Shown here piece by piece: positions 22,592 to 33,713 of a DNA stretch of 64,000 nt. The notes beneath the pieces are model-generated. The model was not told the origin of the DNA and did not search any database. It saw only the letters and a program-made list of their open reading frames with translations. Every line of letters starts with the position of its first letter. The first letter of the stretch is position 1. The DNA lies in contig NC_087384.1 of NCBI RefSeq assembly GCF_963675165.1, positions 2,866,315 through 2,930,314 of the forward strand, written 5' to 3'. The stretch is from Halichondria panicea (taxonomy: Eukaryota; Porifera; Demospongiae; Suberitida; Halichondriidae). Position numbers and translations under genes: made by a program.

Positions 22592-24592
22592 TTACTGTAT
22601 CATTGCTAATACCATGTCTGAGGTGTATGGCTTCACATTGGCTTTGATGTAGTCACATGACATCATGTGAGCCGCTATCGAGGCTTCCTCTGTGTACCGC
22701 CATGCAGAGAGTCCTCGAAACACCTTGGAATATGACCATACCTGCAATGACAATATTGGCATTCGATATGTTGGCATTAAATTGTAACAAGAGCTAATTA
22801 ATGTTACACTGTTAATCCTGTAGCACATACACACGTACCCATAGTAAACAGGTAGATTATTATTTGCCCTCAAGCAGTATATGTATACCGTATAGCGGAT
22901 AATTTTCGGGGGACAAAATATTCATGGTTCAGCAATATTGAGACATTTCGTGGGTAATATTTTCACGGTGGCTGCTTGCACTGAAGGTAAAGGTAGGCAA
23001 GGTCGCTTCATTCGTCGGTAATATTCGTGGTCAGACCTCCAACCACGAAAACCACGAATATTTTTCCCCCACGAAAATTACCCGCTCTACGGTACATACG
23101 TACGTACCTTGCTTGGTGCCACCAGCGCAATAGGGTACACATAGGGTACAAACCTGATGTCCAAGTTCCCATGTTCCAGAACGGTCTCGTTCCCATGTCC
23201 AATACACAATTCCACTCCTCTTGACCAAGTTAAGACACACCTTCCTCAGATAATGGTTTACTTGAGACAGGACCCAGAGACTTTGAGAGTCGAGGAAACT
23301 ACAGATGATCATCAACACCTCGGCAGGCAGCTGCCCCAAGACATCAAAGCTCTCTTCCTCCACGTCCTCGTAACCGTACAGCGCTAGCTCCTGCTTCTTC
23401 TCTATCTCAGCAGCATACAAACTTCCAGCATCTGCAGTGGTGATGGAATTTAGAATAGTTGAAGGCATTTTGTAAAGAAAACAGTCGGTCTCCACATCGT
23501 AATCCAAGCTAGAGCCCTCTGGTTGTGGGGTTAGGTTGAGAGAACCAAATTGACACCCGTACAAACGCATTGGGCACCGACAAACAAGCTGGCCAAGTTG
23601 GATATCCAAATGTAGTGATTTCCAGTGAGACGAAAACTCGCTTCTCCGCACAACCTCGTTACACATGAACGTACAAGCCGGGTGAGTTTTTGCTCGTTTC
23701 GCTGAATGTGTGAAGAAGGGGTCATTATCCACTGGTATGCTCCAGCTGATACAAGCTCGTCTGGACAAACTTGCTGCTTCTGGAGTGTATCCTCTCTTCG
23801 CTGCCCAGTACTGTTTTGTCATCACCCCAATATCATTGTCAAAAGAGAGAGAAGGAAGGATCGTGGTATCCTTATCCGGATTGTCCGAATTCAAATCAAA
23901 ATCATTCCTGTCACAATCCATCGACGTTGGAACCAACAACTTCTCTTTGCCACTAGAAGAGGACACTTTCAGTTTGTTAGTTTTCCAGACTTCTAGGTCA
24001 CCCTCGAGAAACTTTTGATCGATCAGTTGTTCGTCAACATAAGAAGGCTCCACTATCTCAATAGATGTGTGAGAATGCTCGATTCTTTGATGAGAGAACT
24101 TGCACACTAGAACACTAGCTGGACAGTGTTGAATGTGGTTCCCAATTTTTTTCCGTTTCATGATCTCATTACATCCGTAGCCAGCATTGGAGCAAGGGGC
24201 AAGAGCCTCGGGGCATGTGTTTTGGTCATGCTCGTCCAGTTTGCATTGATGCATGGAGAAACCGCACCCGTTACGGCAGTATTCAAATGGGCAGCTGGCC
24301 GACGACGGATGTTGACAGTGTGCGGAGATGCATACTTGACAGTGTACGTGGTGACTCTCATCGAGCTGGGGGAAGATTTAATATTTATACTGAAAGTGAA
24401 TACCAGTACTTTAATATATAAATTATGTACGGTATGAGAGTGTTGCTGGAGGTTGGGTGGATGTTTAGGCTCCATTTATAAAGAGATGTGACACTAGTCT
24501 GTCAATAGGGATCAGGTGGCTTATACGGCACTCACCTTGAGATTGGATGGAAGAGAAAACTCTTGAAGGGGATCTTGTGTCAGTAGTGACAT
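22592..24592 (-). CDS. FBXO30: FBXO30/FBXO40-like F-box protein with TRAF-type zinc finger, 3 exons
   Basis: These proteins are substrate receptors of SCF (SKP1-CUL1) ubiquitin ligases. Exons 24536-24592, 23154-24365 and 22592-22741 give 472 residues in phase. After MSLLTQDPLQ the zinc-finger region follows: HCQVC, HCQHPSSASC, CRNGCGFSMHQC, CPEALAPCSNAGYGC, then HIQHCPASVLVC, the spacing found in FBXO30. A second finger-like CRCPMRLYGCQFG lies near residue 280. The F-box is near residue 385 (LGQLPAEVLMIICSFLD). The C-terminus VWSYSKVF ... AAHMMSCDYI matches the family end. The human protein is longer (about 745); the middle is short here. The second intron carries a MITE. Confidence 0.9.
22886..23094. 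mobile_element. MITE, TACCGTATAGCG family
   Basis: Ends TACCGTATAGCGGATAATTTTC and the complement of GAAAATTACCCGCTCTACGGTA. It lies inside an intron of the FBXO30-like gene. Its twin at 39,269-39,474 shares the interior, including GGTAGGCAAGGTCGCTTCAT. Confidence 0.85.
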
Positions 24593-24856
24593 GTCATTAA
24601 ATATTTCCAAACAACAATGATTTTCGAGGGGCGTGGCAGAAGTAGATTTGGTCATAATTATGATTTGGTATACAGCCACTCCCCCATAATTATTATGCTG
24701 CAAAAGGGTGGGTGGGGCTGACTCATGCTTGCCATGTGCTAGCTTCTGTTCTCCAACAGTATAAAAACCTCGATACACTGGGCCATGGGCTGCATGCTAT
24801 ACATGAAAGCAGTCTTGAATACTCTGTATTAAATCTAAGGTCAAAATAATTTAAGT
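24593..24856. promoter_or_regulatory. Shared head-to-head promoter region, FBXO30-like / PPTC7
   Basis: The start codons of the two divergent genes are 264 bases apart. A GC-richer patch (GGGTGGGTGGGGCTGACTCA, about 24,706-24,725) includes an AP-1/CNC-like TGACTCA. Confidence 0.5.
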
Positions 24857-27800
24857 ATGAGGATCACACAGTCACTGCTCACTTCATCCTACAAGCGGCT
24901 GGCAGCTGCTGTTTATGGAGTATCCAAAAAAGATGTGAGGGTTGCGCCCCCGGCCCCAGTACTCACTCATGGTTGTGGTGGAGACTCAGAAGGCCAGTCT
25001 CTCGCAGTGAAGGTGGGAGAGGATGCCTGTTTTGTTACTAGCAGTGGAGAGAACAGGCAAATATTAGGTGAGTCTGAAACTAGGCTTGCCAGGCTGAAAA
25101 GAAAAAGGCATGGTCTCAATTTGGTGCATTGCAGTTTGATGCTATTTTTATAGTCTTGTATCTTGATAGCTATACAAAGAGCCACTTAATTGCATCAACC
25201 TTTAGGAGATAATAGCAAAAGTTTGTGGTTCCTTAGCTACACAATAAACACTATGCAAACTTGGAAGTGCAAATGGTAAATACATTCCATTATATGCACG
25301 CCATTACTTTAGGTGTTGCAGACGGTGTGGGGGGGTGGAGAGCTGAAGGAGTAGACTCTTCCCATTTCTCATCCGCACTCATGAGTAGCTGTGCTAACGT
25401 AGTGAGCAAGCAACTGGTGGATATGGACCGACCAGTGGACATTCTGACCAGAGCAATGAGAGAATCACTGTGGCTCAAATCAAACACATATGGTGAGACC
25501 CTATAATAGCTGTCTGTTTATGTGGTCCTTATTTTAATATGCATGGTTTGAAGCTAAAAGGTCACCTACCATGTGGAAATCATGCATGTGGGTGTCTTGT
25601 TGAGTACCAGATTGACATAGTTGATAACAATGAAGTCTGAATATCTCTAATTCTCAGCTCTCTGTTATTGTTTACACATTGTCTGGCTTCAGTGTGTATC
25701 AAAAGTATCAACACTTTTTAGCAGAATATTCCTTGCAGGAAGCAGCACTGCTTGTCTGCTCTCCCTCAACTGTCAGACGGGACTACTCCACTCTGCCAAT
25801 CTAGGGGACTCTGGTTTCCTTATTCTGAGACACGGGAAGGTGGTGTCACGATCGAGAAATGTCCTCCACCATTTCAACTGTCCCTACCAACTCAGTAACC
25901 CACCACCCGGTTTCCGCCTCAATGCTCTCTCAGACAGGTATGGCTAGTGTGTGGATTGAGGTTTTTTTGTTGTTGTGCATACAGTACTTTTCAAGTAGGT
26001 TGAATATCATTCCAAGTTGAATGTTGAAGTGAGTACTCGCACCACTAAACCACAAAGCTGATACAACTGTAGGTGGCTGTCACAGCCTGTCAGTGTGATG
26101 ATGCCCATGCATGATAATACACAGCACTGACTACATGTGTGGGTGTTCATCTAGATGCATATTCAAATGACTTGAGGTGCAGAGTGTTGCTACACTACTT
26201 AAGCAAACCAAGTAAGAGAATCAATGTACATCAGCAAAAGTACTGTAAAAGAATAGAGCATTTGTTCGGGAGAAGTGGAGATGTCGAGCCAAAGTAGCAA
26301 AGGCATGCATGGTCCTCATCCTATGTTGAATCCGTAACAGTGCTACAGATACTCTTTGAAAATCTAGGCACTTAGGAGAAGTTCAAGCAAAGATACACAT
26401 ACATTTCTACAAGCTTGTGGGTAGATCATAATCATGATCAGCTTTGTTTTGTGGTTTAGTGGTGTGAGTACTCACTTCAACATTCAACTTTGAATGATTC
26501 AACCTACTTGAAAAGTACTGTAGTTATAAAGTTAGAACAGCTGGGTAATGCAATCATGCATGTGATCAATTCCGTAAGATTGAGCATCCCATCTATAGCT
26601 ATTGTTATGGTTTAGCTTACTACATGCAGCAATTATTTCTGCTGAGTCACTAGATTGTACATGTAGTTGCTGCTTGTACCCATATTTACACCATGCATGC
26701 ACGTTGATTGAATGAGGAGGGAAATACTTTTGATCGTACATTAACGTAAATAGAATCTGCTAATGTAGTGTTGTTTGTCTTAGCTATGGCCTAGTCTAGA
26801 CGATATGTTACAACCCGTAAGCTACAAGAGAATGCTGTGGTAACATTCAATAAGTTATAGGGACTGGTTCAGGATGTAGTTGCAGATCTAGCTTGCCAGA
26901 AGCCCAATTGTTAACGGTCCAAACTGGATTGCACCATGTTTCCTTCCCTTCCTCCAATACAAACCACAAGCTATAGTCTGTACACAAAAACATGCAATGC
27001 CTTCTCCGGTGCAATCAATATCCCTTTCCTTATAATACATTCATCATTGCTCTTGTGAGAAGCCATTTGAACAAAGAGGGTGACTTTAAAGGACCATTTG
27101 AACAAAGAGGGTGACTAGAACCTATCCCTATCTGTAGTCCCTAACAGTAGTTGTAGGTGCTATTGGAGGAAATAGATATTCAGCCACATCCCGTATATTC
27201 CGTGTAGCCCTTAATTAGAATCTAGCTTTGTCATTGTGATTACAACTGTATGGCTTGACATTGCTGTTACAGTCTTGTAGCAAATAACTATGGTCCTTTA
27301 AAGTTTGTCCTCAAAATGTGTCCTCAAAAAAGAGGTGTATGCATAAGAGGTTGAAATCAAAATAGCGTCAGTGACCAATATACAGCTTACAAGTGGTCAC
27401 AAAATAGCTGCATGGTTTCACTGCATGTATGTGCATGTACAGCTTGACTTAACTACAATTGACGTACGTACGTAGCTCCACTCTAATATTGGTATGTTTG
27501 CTCCACAGTCCTAACAGAGCCTCACAGTCCACCTTTCAGCTCCAAGGAGGAGACTTACTAGTGGCAGCTACTGACGGCCTGTTCAGTAACATGTATGACG
27601 ATGATATTGCAAGACACTTGGCAGACCTTGAGGTAAACAGACAATACCGTGGGTATTTACAAGAATTGTTTATCAAACTTGGTAATTTGTTCTGCACATC
27701 TAGGTTGTCATGTGATTTATGTTTTATACTTTGCTGGTTTTCCCCCTGTGTAGACTCCGAATACTGAAGAGTTGACCAGTGCAGTAACTAGCCTGGTGGA

Positions 27801-27972
27801 GAAAGCCCTCTCCCTCTCCAGAGATCAGAACTACCTTTCTCCTTTCGCACGAGACGGCTCACAGGCATTATCTTGGAGCTATGTCGGGGGAAAGAAAGAT
27901 GACATCACTGTGATTCTGGGGACAGTAAAGGAAGAAGACGAACTAAAACAGGCAGACTCAGCATATGCATAG
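24857..27972 (+). CDS. PPTC7: PPTC7-like mitochondrial PP2C phosphatase, 5 exons
   Basis: PPTC7 is a PPM-type, metal-dependent phosphatase of the mitochondrial matrix that limits BNIP3/NIX mitophagy and supports CoQ synthesis. Exons 24857-25067, 25313-25492, 25739-25937, 27509-27632 and 27754-27972 give 310 residues (human about 304). The N-terminus MRITQSLLTSSYKRLAAAV is basic and could be a mitochondrial presequence. Conserved motifs: metal-binding GVADGVGGWR, SSHFS, GSSTACLLSLN, SANLGDSGFLILRHG, ATDGLFSNM, YLSPFARDG and KKDDITVILG. The long fourth intron holds a 540-base MITE. Copies of the last two exons, with their intron, recur at 43.8 and 48.2 kb. Confidence 0.95.
25980..26522. mobile_element. 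MITE with about 75-base terminal inverted repeats
   Basis: The left end ACAGTACTTTTCAAGTAGG is matched, inverted, by CCTACTTGAAAAGTACTGT. The repeats extend through TTCAACATTCAACTT and GTGAGTACTC to ACCACTAAACCAC. It lies in the PPTC7 fourth intron, with TA at both edges. Confidence 0.85.
27051..27118. repeat. Small tandem duplication in the PPTC7 intron
   Basis: CCATTTGAACAAAGAGGGTG occurs twice, at about 27,062 and 27,092, a direct duplication of about 30 bases. Confidence 0.7.
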
Positions 27973-28137
27973 TTAATTTTAATTTTCTACATTTTATCAT
28001 TTCAGGCCATTCATTATAATTATACGCATTTTTAAATTCTTAATTAATTTTGAGTCATATGCATCATGATTATTAAATACCAATCAATGCAAGGTATATG
28101 CAAATCATTGCAACTATAGAATTCAATCACTTCTGTC

Positions 28138-29411
28138 CTAACTGTTTCATCCTTCTTTCTTCTCTTCTGCTTCAATCTCTTTGAGAAGTGCCTTTGCATT
28201 CTTGTCTCTGTCAGCTGCCAGTTTGTACAGGTTCCTTAGCTAGCCTTGGCTTTGTTCTTGGTTACCCCCAGACCATTGTAGTACATGTTGCCATGGTTCA
28301 CCTGCATAATTATATTATTATAATAATAATTATTATTATTATTATGTATAATAATTATTATGCATGTAATTATAAGGCCTGTGTTCAATAGATGCAAACG
28401 TGTTTCTGGTCAGCTCACGCGTACTCATTTAGTACCCGCTCAGAGGAGGTCCGACATGCGTGCATGAATCACTACAAGTGCTAGTGCATTTGGCCTAGAC
28501 ATATCACATGACTGCAATGCACTAAACTTATAGTGATTCGTGCATGCATGTCGGGCCTCCTCTGGTGCCCACTTAAAATGACCAATATTGCTGATCTCAG
28601 CCATTATTAATTTTGATGGCGACATCATCCACCCAGAAAAGAAGCAATTAGCAATCTGCTGATTTTTGTATCTTGATTCATAAGTCCATCTACAGTCTCT
28701 AACATTCAAGACTTTTAGCAACAGAAAAGTAGAAATTTATGATGTCATCAATAATGGATAATGGGAAATAAAATCAAAATAGCACACGAGGGCAGGAGGC
28801 TAAAAGTTTTTGACCAGAAACCCTAAAGCAAAAGAACAGGAATGCGGTCGTAATATATAGGTCTAGAAGCGTAGTCTTTGAACAGGTACAGCATACCTGA
28901 ACTGGTGCAAATCCAATATATCTGCTGCTTGTTGGAAACTCTTAGATGCTTTCTCGAAACTCTGCTCCACTCTTTACCAGCAAAGTAGTGTCCTCCTAGG
29001 TTGTAGAGAGCAATGGGGTGACATGAAATTCGTGATACACACTGGTGCATGAATATCTACAGCGAAATTGTGTATAGGTTTACTTTAAATACCTGATTTG
29101 CTTGCTTCAGTATGGTGCTCAAATGCTTTGAGCATGGGCTTCTCCACACCCTGCCCTTACCGTGAGTGTAGCACACAGCCAGGGACAAATGGGCCATAGG
29201 GTCACCTAAAGGAGTCAGTTAATTGTACATGGTGGCTTTGTACAAAAGATGTGAGCTATAGTGCTGACAATTTAATATGTTATGCATGGACTGAGCCTAT
29301 AATAATTATTATGCATGTACCCAGTTCTGCTCCATTTTTGTAGCAGGCTACAGCTTCAGTCATATCTTCAGCAACACCCTGCCCATTCTTGTTCATCTCT
29401 CTTGCAATACA
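28138..29411 (-). pseudogene. Sel1-repeat gene, truncated copy 1
   Basis: Exons equivalent to the last four of the intact gene at 48.8-51.4 kb: about 28138-28303, 28900-29025, 29090-29207 and 29325-29405. Introns are kept, so the copy arose at the DNA level. The second of these has lost a base in the run that reads CTCCTTTACC in the intact copy, and the last exon has extra bases. The first five exons are missing; homology with the intact gene continues through the intron and ends inside the U6 sequence at about 29,930. Confidence 0.8.
28398..28823. mobile_element. MITE in Sel1 copy 1, with a nested palindromic MITE
   Basis: Ends GTTTCTGGTCA and the complement TGACCAGAAAC; absent from the matching intron of the intact copy. 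Inside, 28,440-28,566 is a second, palindromic element: CAGAGGAGGTCCGACATGCG opposite CATGTCGGGCCTCCTCTG. Confidence 0.7.
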
Positions 29412-29456
29412 GATTTTATCGACAGTTAGTATCAACAGTCAGCTTGCTGGAGCACA

Positions 29457-29625
29457 TACTGTATAGAGTGAAATTTTCAAGGGGCTTACTTTTCGCGGAT
29501 TTCGTGGGTTAGCAATCTTACACGAAAAAATTAAGTCCACAAAAATTGTTCTTTAATTACAAAGATTTAAAGGCGACGCCATTCCACGAAATATAAGTGC
29601 CTCGAAAATTTCGCGCTATACGATA
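29457..29625. mobile_element. MITE, TACCGTATAGCG family, with known empty site
   Basis: Ends TGTATAGAGTGAAATTTTC and, inverted, CGTATAGCGCGAAATTTTC. The intact paralogue reads GCACATACAAGG at 49,629-49,640 where this copy has GCACATAC, the element, then ATACAAGG: a filled and an empty site with a duplicated ATAC. Confidence 0.85.
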
Positions 29626-29887
29626 CAAGGCTCCTTGTAGAACATTTCACCACAACAATGCTAGCTAATTATAAAGTTGCTGCTGCATGGTGCTCATGTT
29701 TGATGCTAGAAAAAGCTCTCTAACTCTCGTTTTAAATGCAATTTTTGTGTACATTATTATTCTCAAACACATTCTAACTCTTTAGCATAATCAAATAGCA
29801 TAGTTTATAAGGAAATGAACAAAACATTCAGCATGTCACCAAAGACTAAAGCAACCTGTTATTTTTGATTGAAAGGGAATCAAAAGG

Positions 29888-29930
29888 AAAAATGTGGAAC
29901 GCTTCACGAATTTGCGTGTCATCTTTGCGC
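29888..29930 (-). ncRNA. U6 snRNA 3' fragment 1
   Basis: The 3' 43 bases of U6 (complement of AAAAATGTGGAACGCTTCAC onward) with one change. Here the homology with the intact U6-bearing intron at 49.6-49.95 kb stops at GCGC and gives way to unrelated sequence. Confidence 0.85.
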
Positions 29931-30226
29931 GCCCACACGGGCGGACAGCTCTTCCCCATAAATGGAACATTTGGAAGAGCCCACGTGCGTGATTTAGAAC
30001 TTTGGAACAGGGCGCGTTTGTTCTTTGAGAAACTGGGCGGACATGGGCTCAAACAGTGGGAGGCTCTTGCTAAACAGTAAAGCTTTCCAGTTTTGCGCCC
30101 TCCTGAGGATAGTCATAGGCAAAAAGGTTTGCCAAAATCGACGCCTGCCCACTGAAGTCCGAAGGGTGGGACAGATGTATTCGGGAGGCAACTTGAGTGT
30201 CACTGTGGCTATCAAAAACCTCAGGT
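29931..30226 (+). pseudogene. CxCGYHKP-family domain exon, decayed copy
   Basis: The region encodes pieces of the same domain as 43,500-43,741: EALAKQ, CPPEDS-like and GTD, then ECHCGYQKPQ before a GT donor. The frame is interrupted more than once. Its first intron begins TACGAGTCAAATAATATA, as at 43,742. Confidence 0.55.
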
Positions 30227-31137
30227 ACGAGTCAAATAATATATACTATGAATCGTTAATATTGTGTCGTGATGCCACCACCATCAGCTCTCTCTCGATC
30301 TCTAGCCCCTCATTTCAGGACCAGCCCTCTCTTCCTTCTACGTTGAAAAGACCTGTTGTAAGGATGTGTTGATTAAAGTATTAATGTGATTTTGCACAAA
30401 TTGACCTCTGAGTATAGTTCTCCTAATTCATTCTCTTTATGCATGATATATTACAGGGCGTATCTTACAAATTGCAGAGGCCAGGTAATATAATGTGTGT
30501 TTTGAGTCAGTTTGAAGCAAGGATACCCTAACTTCAAGGTATGACCGTAAACGTGTTTACTTAACACTCACACATTACGTTGTAGCATAATAGGTTGCAA
30601 GATATACTGGAATGCTCACCCAACCAGGAGTCACTCCAACTCCTACCACACCCCTCAGTCCGTTTGCTCGATCCACAATCCCTTCGACTCCTCTCAGTTT
30701 GTCTGCCCAAGCTGCGCCCGAGCCCTTTCTCGGTATGGACAAATAGTTAGCTGAGGGATACTAGACAGGCTAGATCTAAATAGAAACAGATTCTATTTCT
30801 TGAAGTACTGTAGCTAAACTATAGCAAACATTCATGCAAACTGACTTCACTATTGCTGTGCCAACAATTCTGTACAAAAATGGCTGCAGGAGCACAACAT
30901 ACAGTGATGGAGGCCCTGGGTGGGGCTCATATCATGAACAAAAAGAGGAAATGTTAAACAATAGTGAGGCTAAATGCTAGAGTCCATAAGTACAACTTAA
31001 CTTGACAGCATCAAATTATGGTAATAGAATCTAGGTATAACATGTATGCACCAACACTATCGATCGACTCCTCTCAGTAGTGTGCTATTCATAATTATTA
31101 TGGTTGTTATACTAACACTCTACAGGTAAATTTGACT
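30227..31137 (+). other. Possible degenerate exons of the HECT-linked family locus
   Basis: At about 30,640-30,720 a Pro/Ser/Thr-rich reading (TPLSPFARSTIPSTPLSLS) contains one copy of the 13-residue unit that is expanded at 45.3 kb. The rest shows no convincing coding signal. Confidence 0.4.
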
Positions 31138-32520
31138 TGAATTTGGCAATGAGTGAGAGTGAGGTAATGGATGAGATAAGATCTGTTTTTGAGAGCCTAT
31201 GAATGGTGACACACTGTTTCGTTTCTAAATTTGTAAGTGTACCTGTTCGTTCTAGTGGACTGCCAGCCACGAGTACCTGTCTATATTATAGCCCAAGATG
31301 ACCTGAAGGTACTCATTTGTGTAAAAGAAATTTAGTAAATATTATTTTAGTTAAGCCTGCCATTAGACGAATCAGAAATGAGGACGATTTTCCAGAAGTA
31401 AATTTCAATAAATTGGCAAAACCAGTCCAAGGTGACTATACTTGTATGTGGTTTTTTAATATCCTGCAGGAAAGATCGTAGTGGAAGAGAAGTTAATTAT
31501 ATTGTTCTTCAAACAACGTGGCTTTTGGGTGTGATTAATGTTGACAAGTTATCAAATTCAGCAGGTCCAAATGTGCCAGGTCCTTCCAATGCGTGCAGGT
31601 ATGATGGTGTTACGTAGGTGTCTGTATATGTGCATGTGTTAACATGTACAGTGAATTGCCATCACATGACTGTACTTGTTAATTTCAGTGCAGAACAAGA
31701 GCTGTCTGTATTATTGAATGAGCTGTATGTTAAGAATCTGCCAGTAGACCGGCTATATACAATTGTCACGAATTGTTGTTCGTCGCAAACACCTTCTGTT
31801 CGATGCAATGAACAAATTTCGTGGAGGGATGCCTACTAAAAGTGACATTTGCTAGAGAGCCTGCAGTTGACGATGGAGGCCTCTTCGAGAGTTCTTCCAT
31901 CTCCTTATAAAGAATTTATCCGAAGAAAACAAGCTGTTGTGTGGGCCTTATGATTGTCGAACGCCACGGAAGAATATCGTCAAGTTCCAGAAGAACTCTT
32001 TTTTTAACTTGGGAAAATGATAGCTAGATCTATGTCTCTTGTACATGGAGGACTAGCCCCACATTTCTTCTCTCCTGCTGTGGCTGACTTCATCTGTTAT
32101 GGGATGTTCAAAGTCATTTCTGATGCAACAAGCCTTAATTGAGGTACTATAATTATGCTGGATGCAATGCACCTATCAAATTTGGCCTGAGCATAATGAT
32201 AAAGTGTCATTGCCTAAATCTGAGCAGCTTATGTAGTTAGTGGTTGTGGGGGGGGCTATTTAAACTCTGAACTTTATAATGATGTTGCACTTTATATTAT
32301 AGCTGCAGAATTGTGCAACTGTGGACGAAGTGAGAGAGCTTCTGGATAGTGTCTCTATCAAGCTATTGGTCCACTTCAACAATCGAGAGGCTATTATACG
32401 ATCAGCTACTCTGTGCTGTCCGTGAAGGCAGAGCTTGACCAATTTCTCGATGGCTTCAAAGCTATGGGTGTTTTAGATCAAAACCGAACCAAATGAGAGC
32501 TCTGTTGATTTCTGAGCCAC
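31138..32520 (+). pseudogene. Degenerate HECT-type E3 ligase gene (G2E3-like type)
   Basis: HECT domains transfer ubiquitin through a C-terminal cysteine. At about 31,840-32,150 the reading VTFAREPAVDDGGLF and later MIARSMSLVHGGLAPHFFS, spread over different frames, follow the start of the HECT domain. Farther on, AELDQFLDGFKAMGVLD fits the family's next block. Upstream exons include MSESEVMDEIRSVFE and a CR-type exon at 31,470-31,600. Several frame breaks and the lack of the C-terminal catalytic part mark it as non-functional. This resembles the multi-copy G2E3-like HECT genes of many invertebrates. Confidence 0.6.
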
Positions 32521-32631
32521 ATATCGATCTCACATCGGATTACATGATACTCTCCGTTGGGGAGTAATCAGAGGATGCTAGCGTCTTGAAATGGATCAAC
32601 TTTCATTATTGATTAAAAGGGAATCAAAAGG

Positions 32632-32675
32632 AAAAAATGTGGAACGCTTCACGAATTTGCGTGTCATCCTTGCGC
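32632..32675 (-). ncRNA. U6 snRNA 3' fragment 2
   Basis: Same U6 3' segment (GTGGAACGCTTCACGAATTT in plus orientation), ending at CTTGCGC, then joined to CTACTCCTCGTCCCC. Confidence 0.9.
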
Positions 32676-32726
32676 CTACTCCTCGTCCCCATAAATTGAA
32701 ACAATTGAAACAAAATTGGAACAATT

Positions 32727-32750
32727 GAAGAATGCGCATGCGTGTTAAAT
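32727..32750. promoter_or_regulatory. NRF1-like palindrome upstream of a family exon
   Basis: AATGCGCATGCGTGTT lies about 105 bases before the ATG at 32,841. Equivalents occur before the other copies (about 33,078, 34,572, 34,915 and 47,376). Confidence 0.5.
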
Positions 32751-32840
32751 AGCACGAGGTTCAAAAGCAGCACTTGCCTCATTTGTTCTAAAAAAGCAGT
32801 GAACTTGTTCTCAATCTGTTCTCAATTCGTTCTATATAAG

Positions 32841-33031
32841 ATGGCTAGTTCCCATAAAGGTTACCCAGACTTTTATTGGACATCGAAGATTAAGGAGTTA
32901 GCTACTGGTAAACCGTTCGGGAAAGGAGAGAGGCCACAAAGTGGGATGTTGTATCCAAAGAAGTTGAGAAGTGCCCTAAGCACAGAAACGCCAGCAACGT
33001 GGCTATCACAAACTTCGCCCCCACCAGAGTG
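32841..33031 (+). pseudogene. CxCGYHKP family, type A copy 1
   Basis: The frame starts MASSHKGYPDFYWTSKIKEL and keeps TGKPFGKGERP, then leaves the consensus: the CPKHRNASNV part is in another frame, and the CxCGYHKP end is missing. It is followed by the type B copy at 33,180. Confidence 0.65.
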
Positions 33032-33179
33032 AGTACTGTAATTACAATTCACTTTTGGAACATTTGGAACAAAAAGAACGCGCATGCGTGTTCAATTCAA
33101 AACATTTGCACTCGTCTCATGCATTTGAACTTGTTCCAAATTCTTTTTGAAATAGTTCTCAATCAAGCAATCAAGATGC

Positions 33180-33410
33180 ATGGCTAGTTCTGGATCTCAC
33201 AAGGGTCACTCAGACCATCAAAGTTTAAAGATTTTGCTGCTGGTACCGTTTGGAAGAGGAGAGAGGCCTAGGAAAGGCACGGAGTGGGATCTTGTATCCC
33301 AGAAAGTCGAGAAGTGCCCCAAATACAGAAACGCCAGCAACGTGGATGTGATGGGGAAGGCCATCCGATGCATCTGTGGCTATCACAAGCCAGAAACTTC
33401 TCCCCCACCA
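33180..33410 (+). CDS. CxCGYHKP family, type B copy 1, first coding exon
   Basis: An intact exon of 77 codons: MASSGSHKGHSD, PFGRGERPRKGTEWD, KCPKYRNASNVDVMGKA, RCICGYHKPETSPPP, then a GTGAGT donor in phase 0. The closely spaced C-P, C-x-C and H suggest zinc binding, but I do not recognise the family. Later exons cannot be traced with confidence; a small exon-like piece follows at about 33,502-33,528. Function unknown. Confidence 0.6.
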
Positions 33411-33713
33411 GTGAGTACTGTAATTACCATTCACTTCAAACCTGAATACATGTATAGGTTAGTTGTCTGGAACACTATTATTGTATAATAACTACATCAG
33501 GTGGGCAGAAGAGACCTGCAAATGTGGTGAGAACAATAATTATGTTTACCAACCCCTACTTGTAAGTTAAAACCACACCCCTTTGTCTGTCTCTAATTAA
33601 CGAGATAAGCTCTACAAATAAAATTACATCAACAATTTGAAGTAAGTGGACGGCCACAAACGAGCACGGGGAGTTCGTGGGCCAATTATGCTAGTATATG
33701 TATTTTCGTTTCA

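Noticed and set aside
24521-24778. Upstream ATG for the FBXO30-like gene (24,778)
   Set aside because: The extra 62 residues are low-complexity and match nothing; the ATG at 24,592 gives a start in phase with the conserved zinc region.
26094-26140. Possible C/D snoRNA in the PPTC7 intron (GTGATGA ... CTGA)
   Set aside because: Only about 40 bases between boxes, no terminal stem, and it lies inside a MITE.
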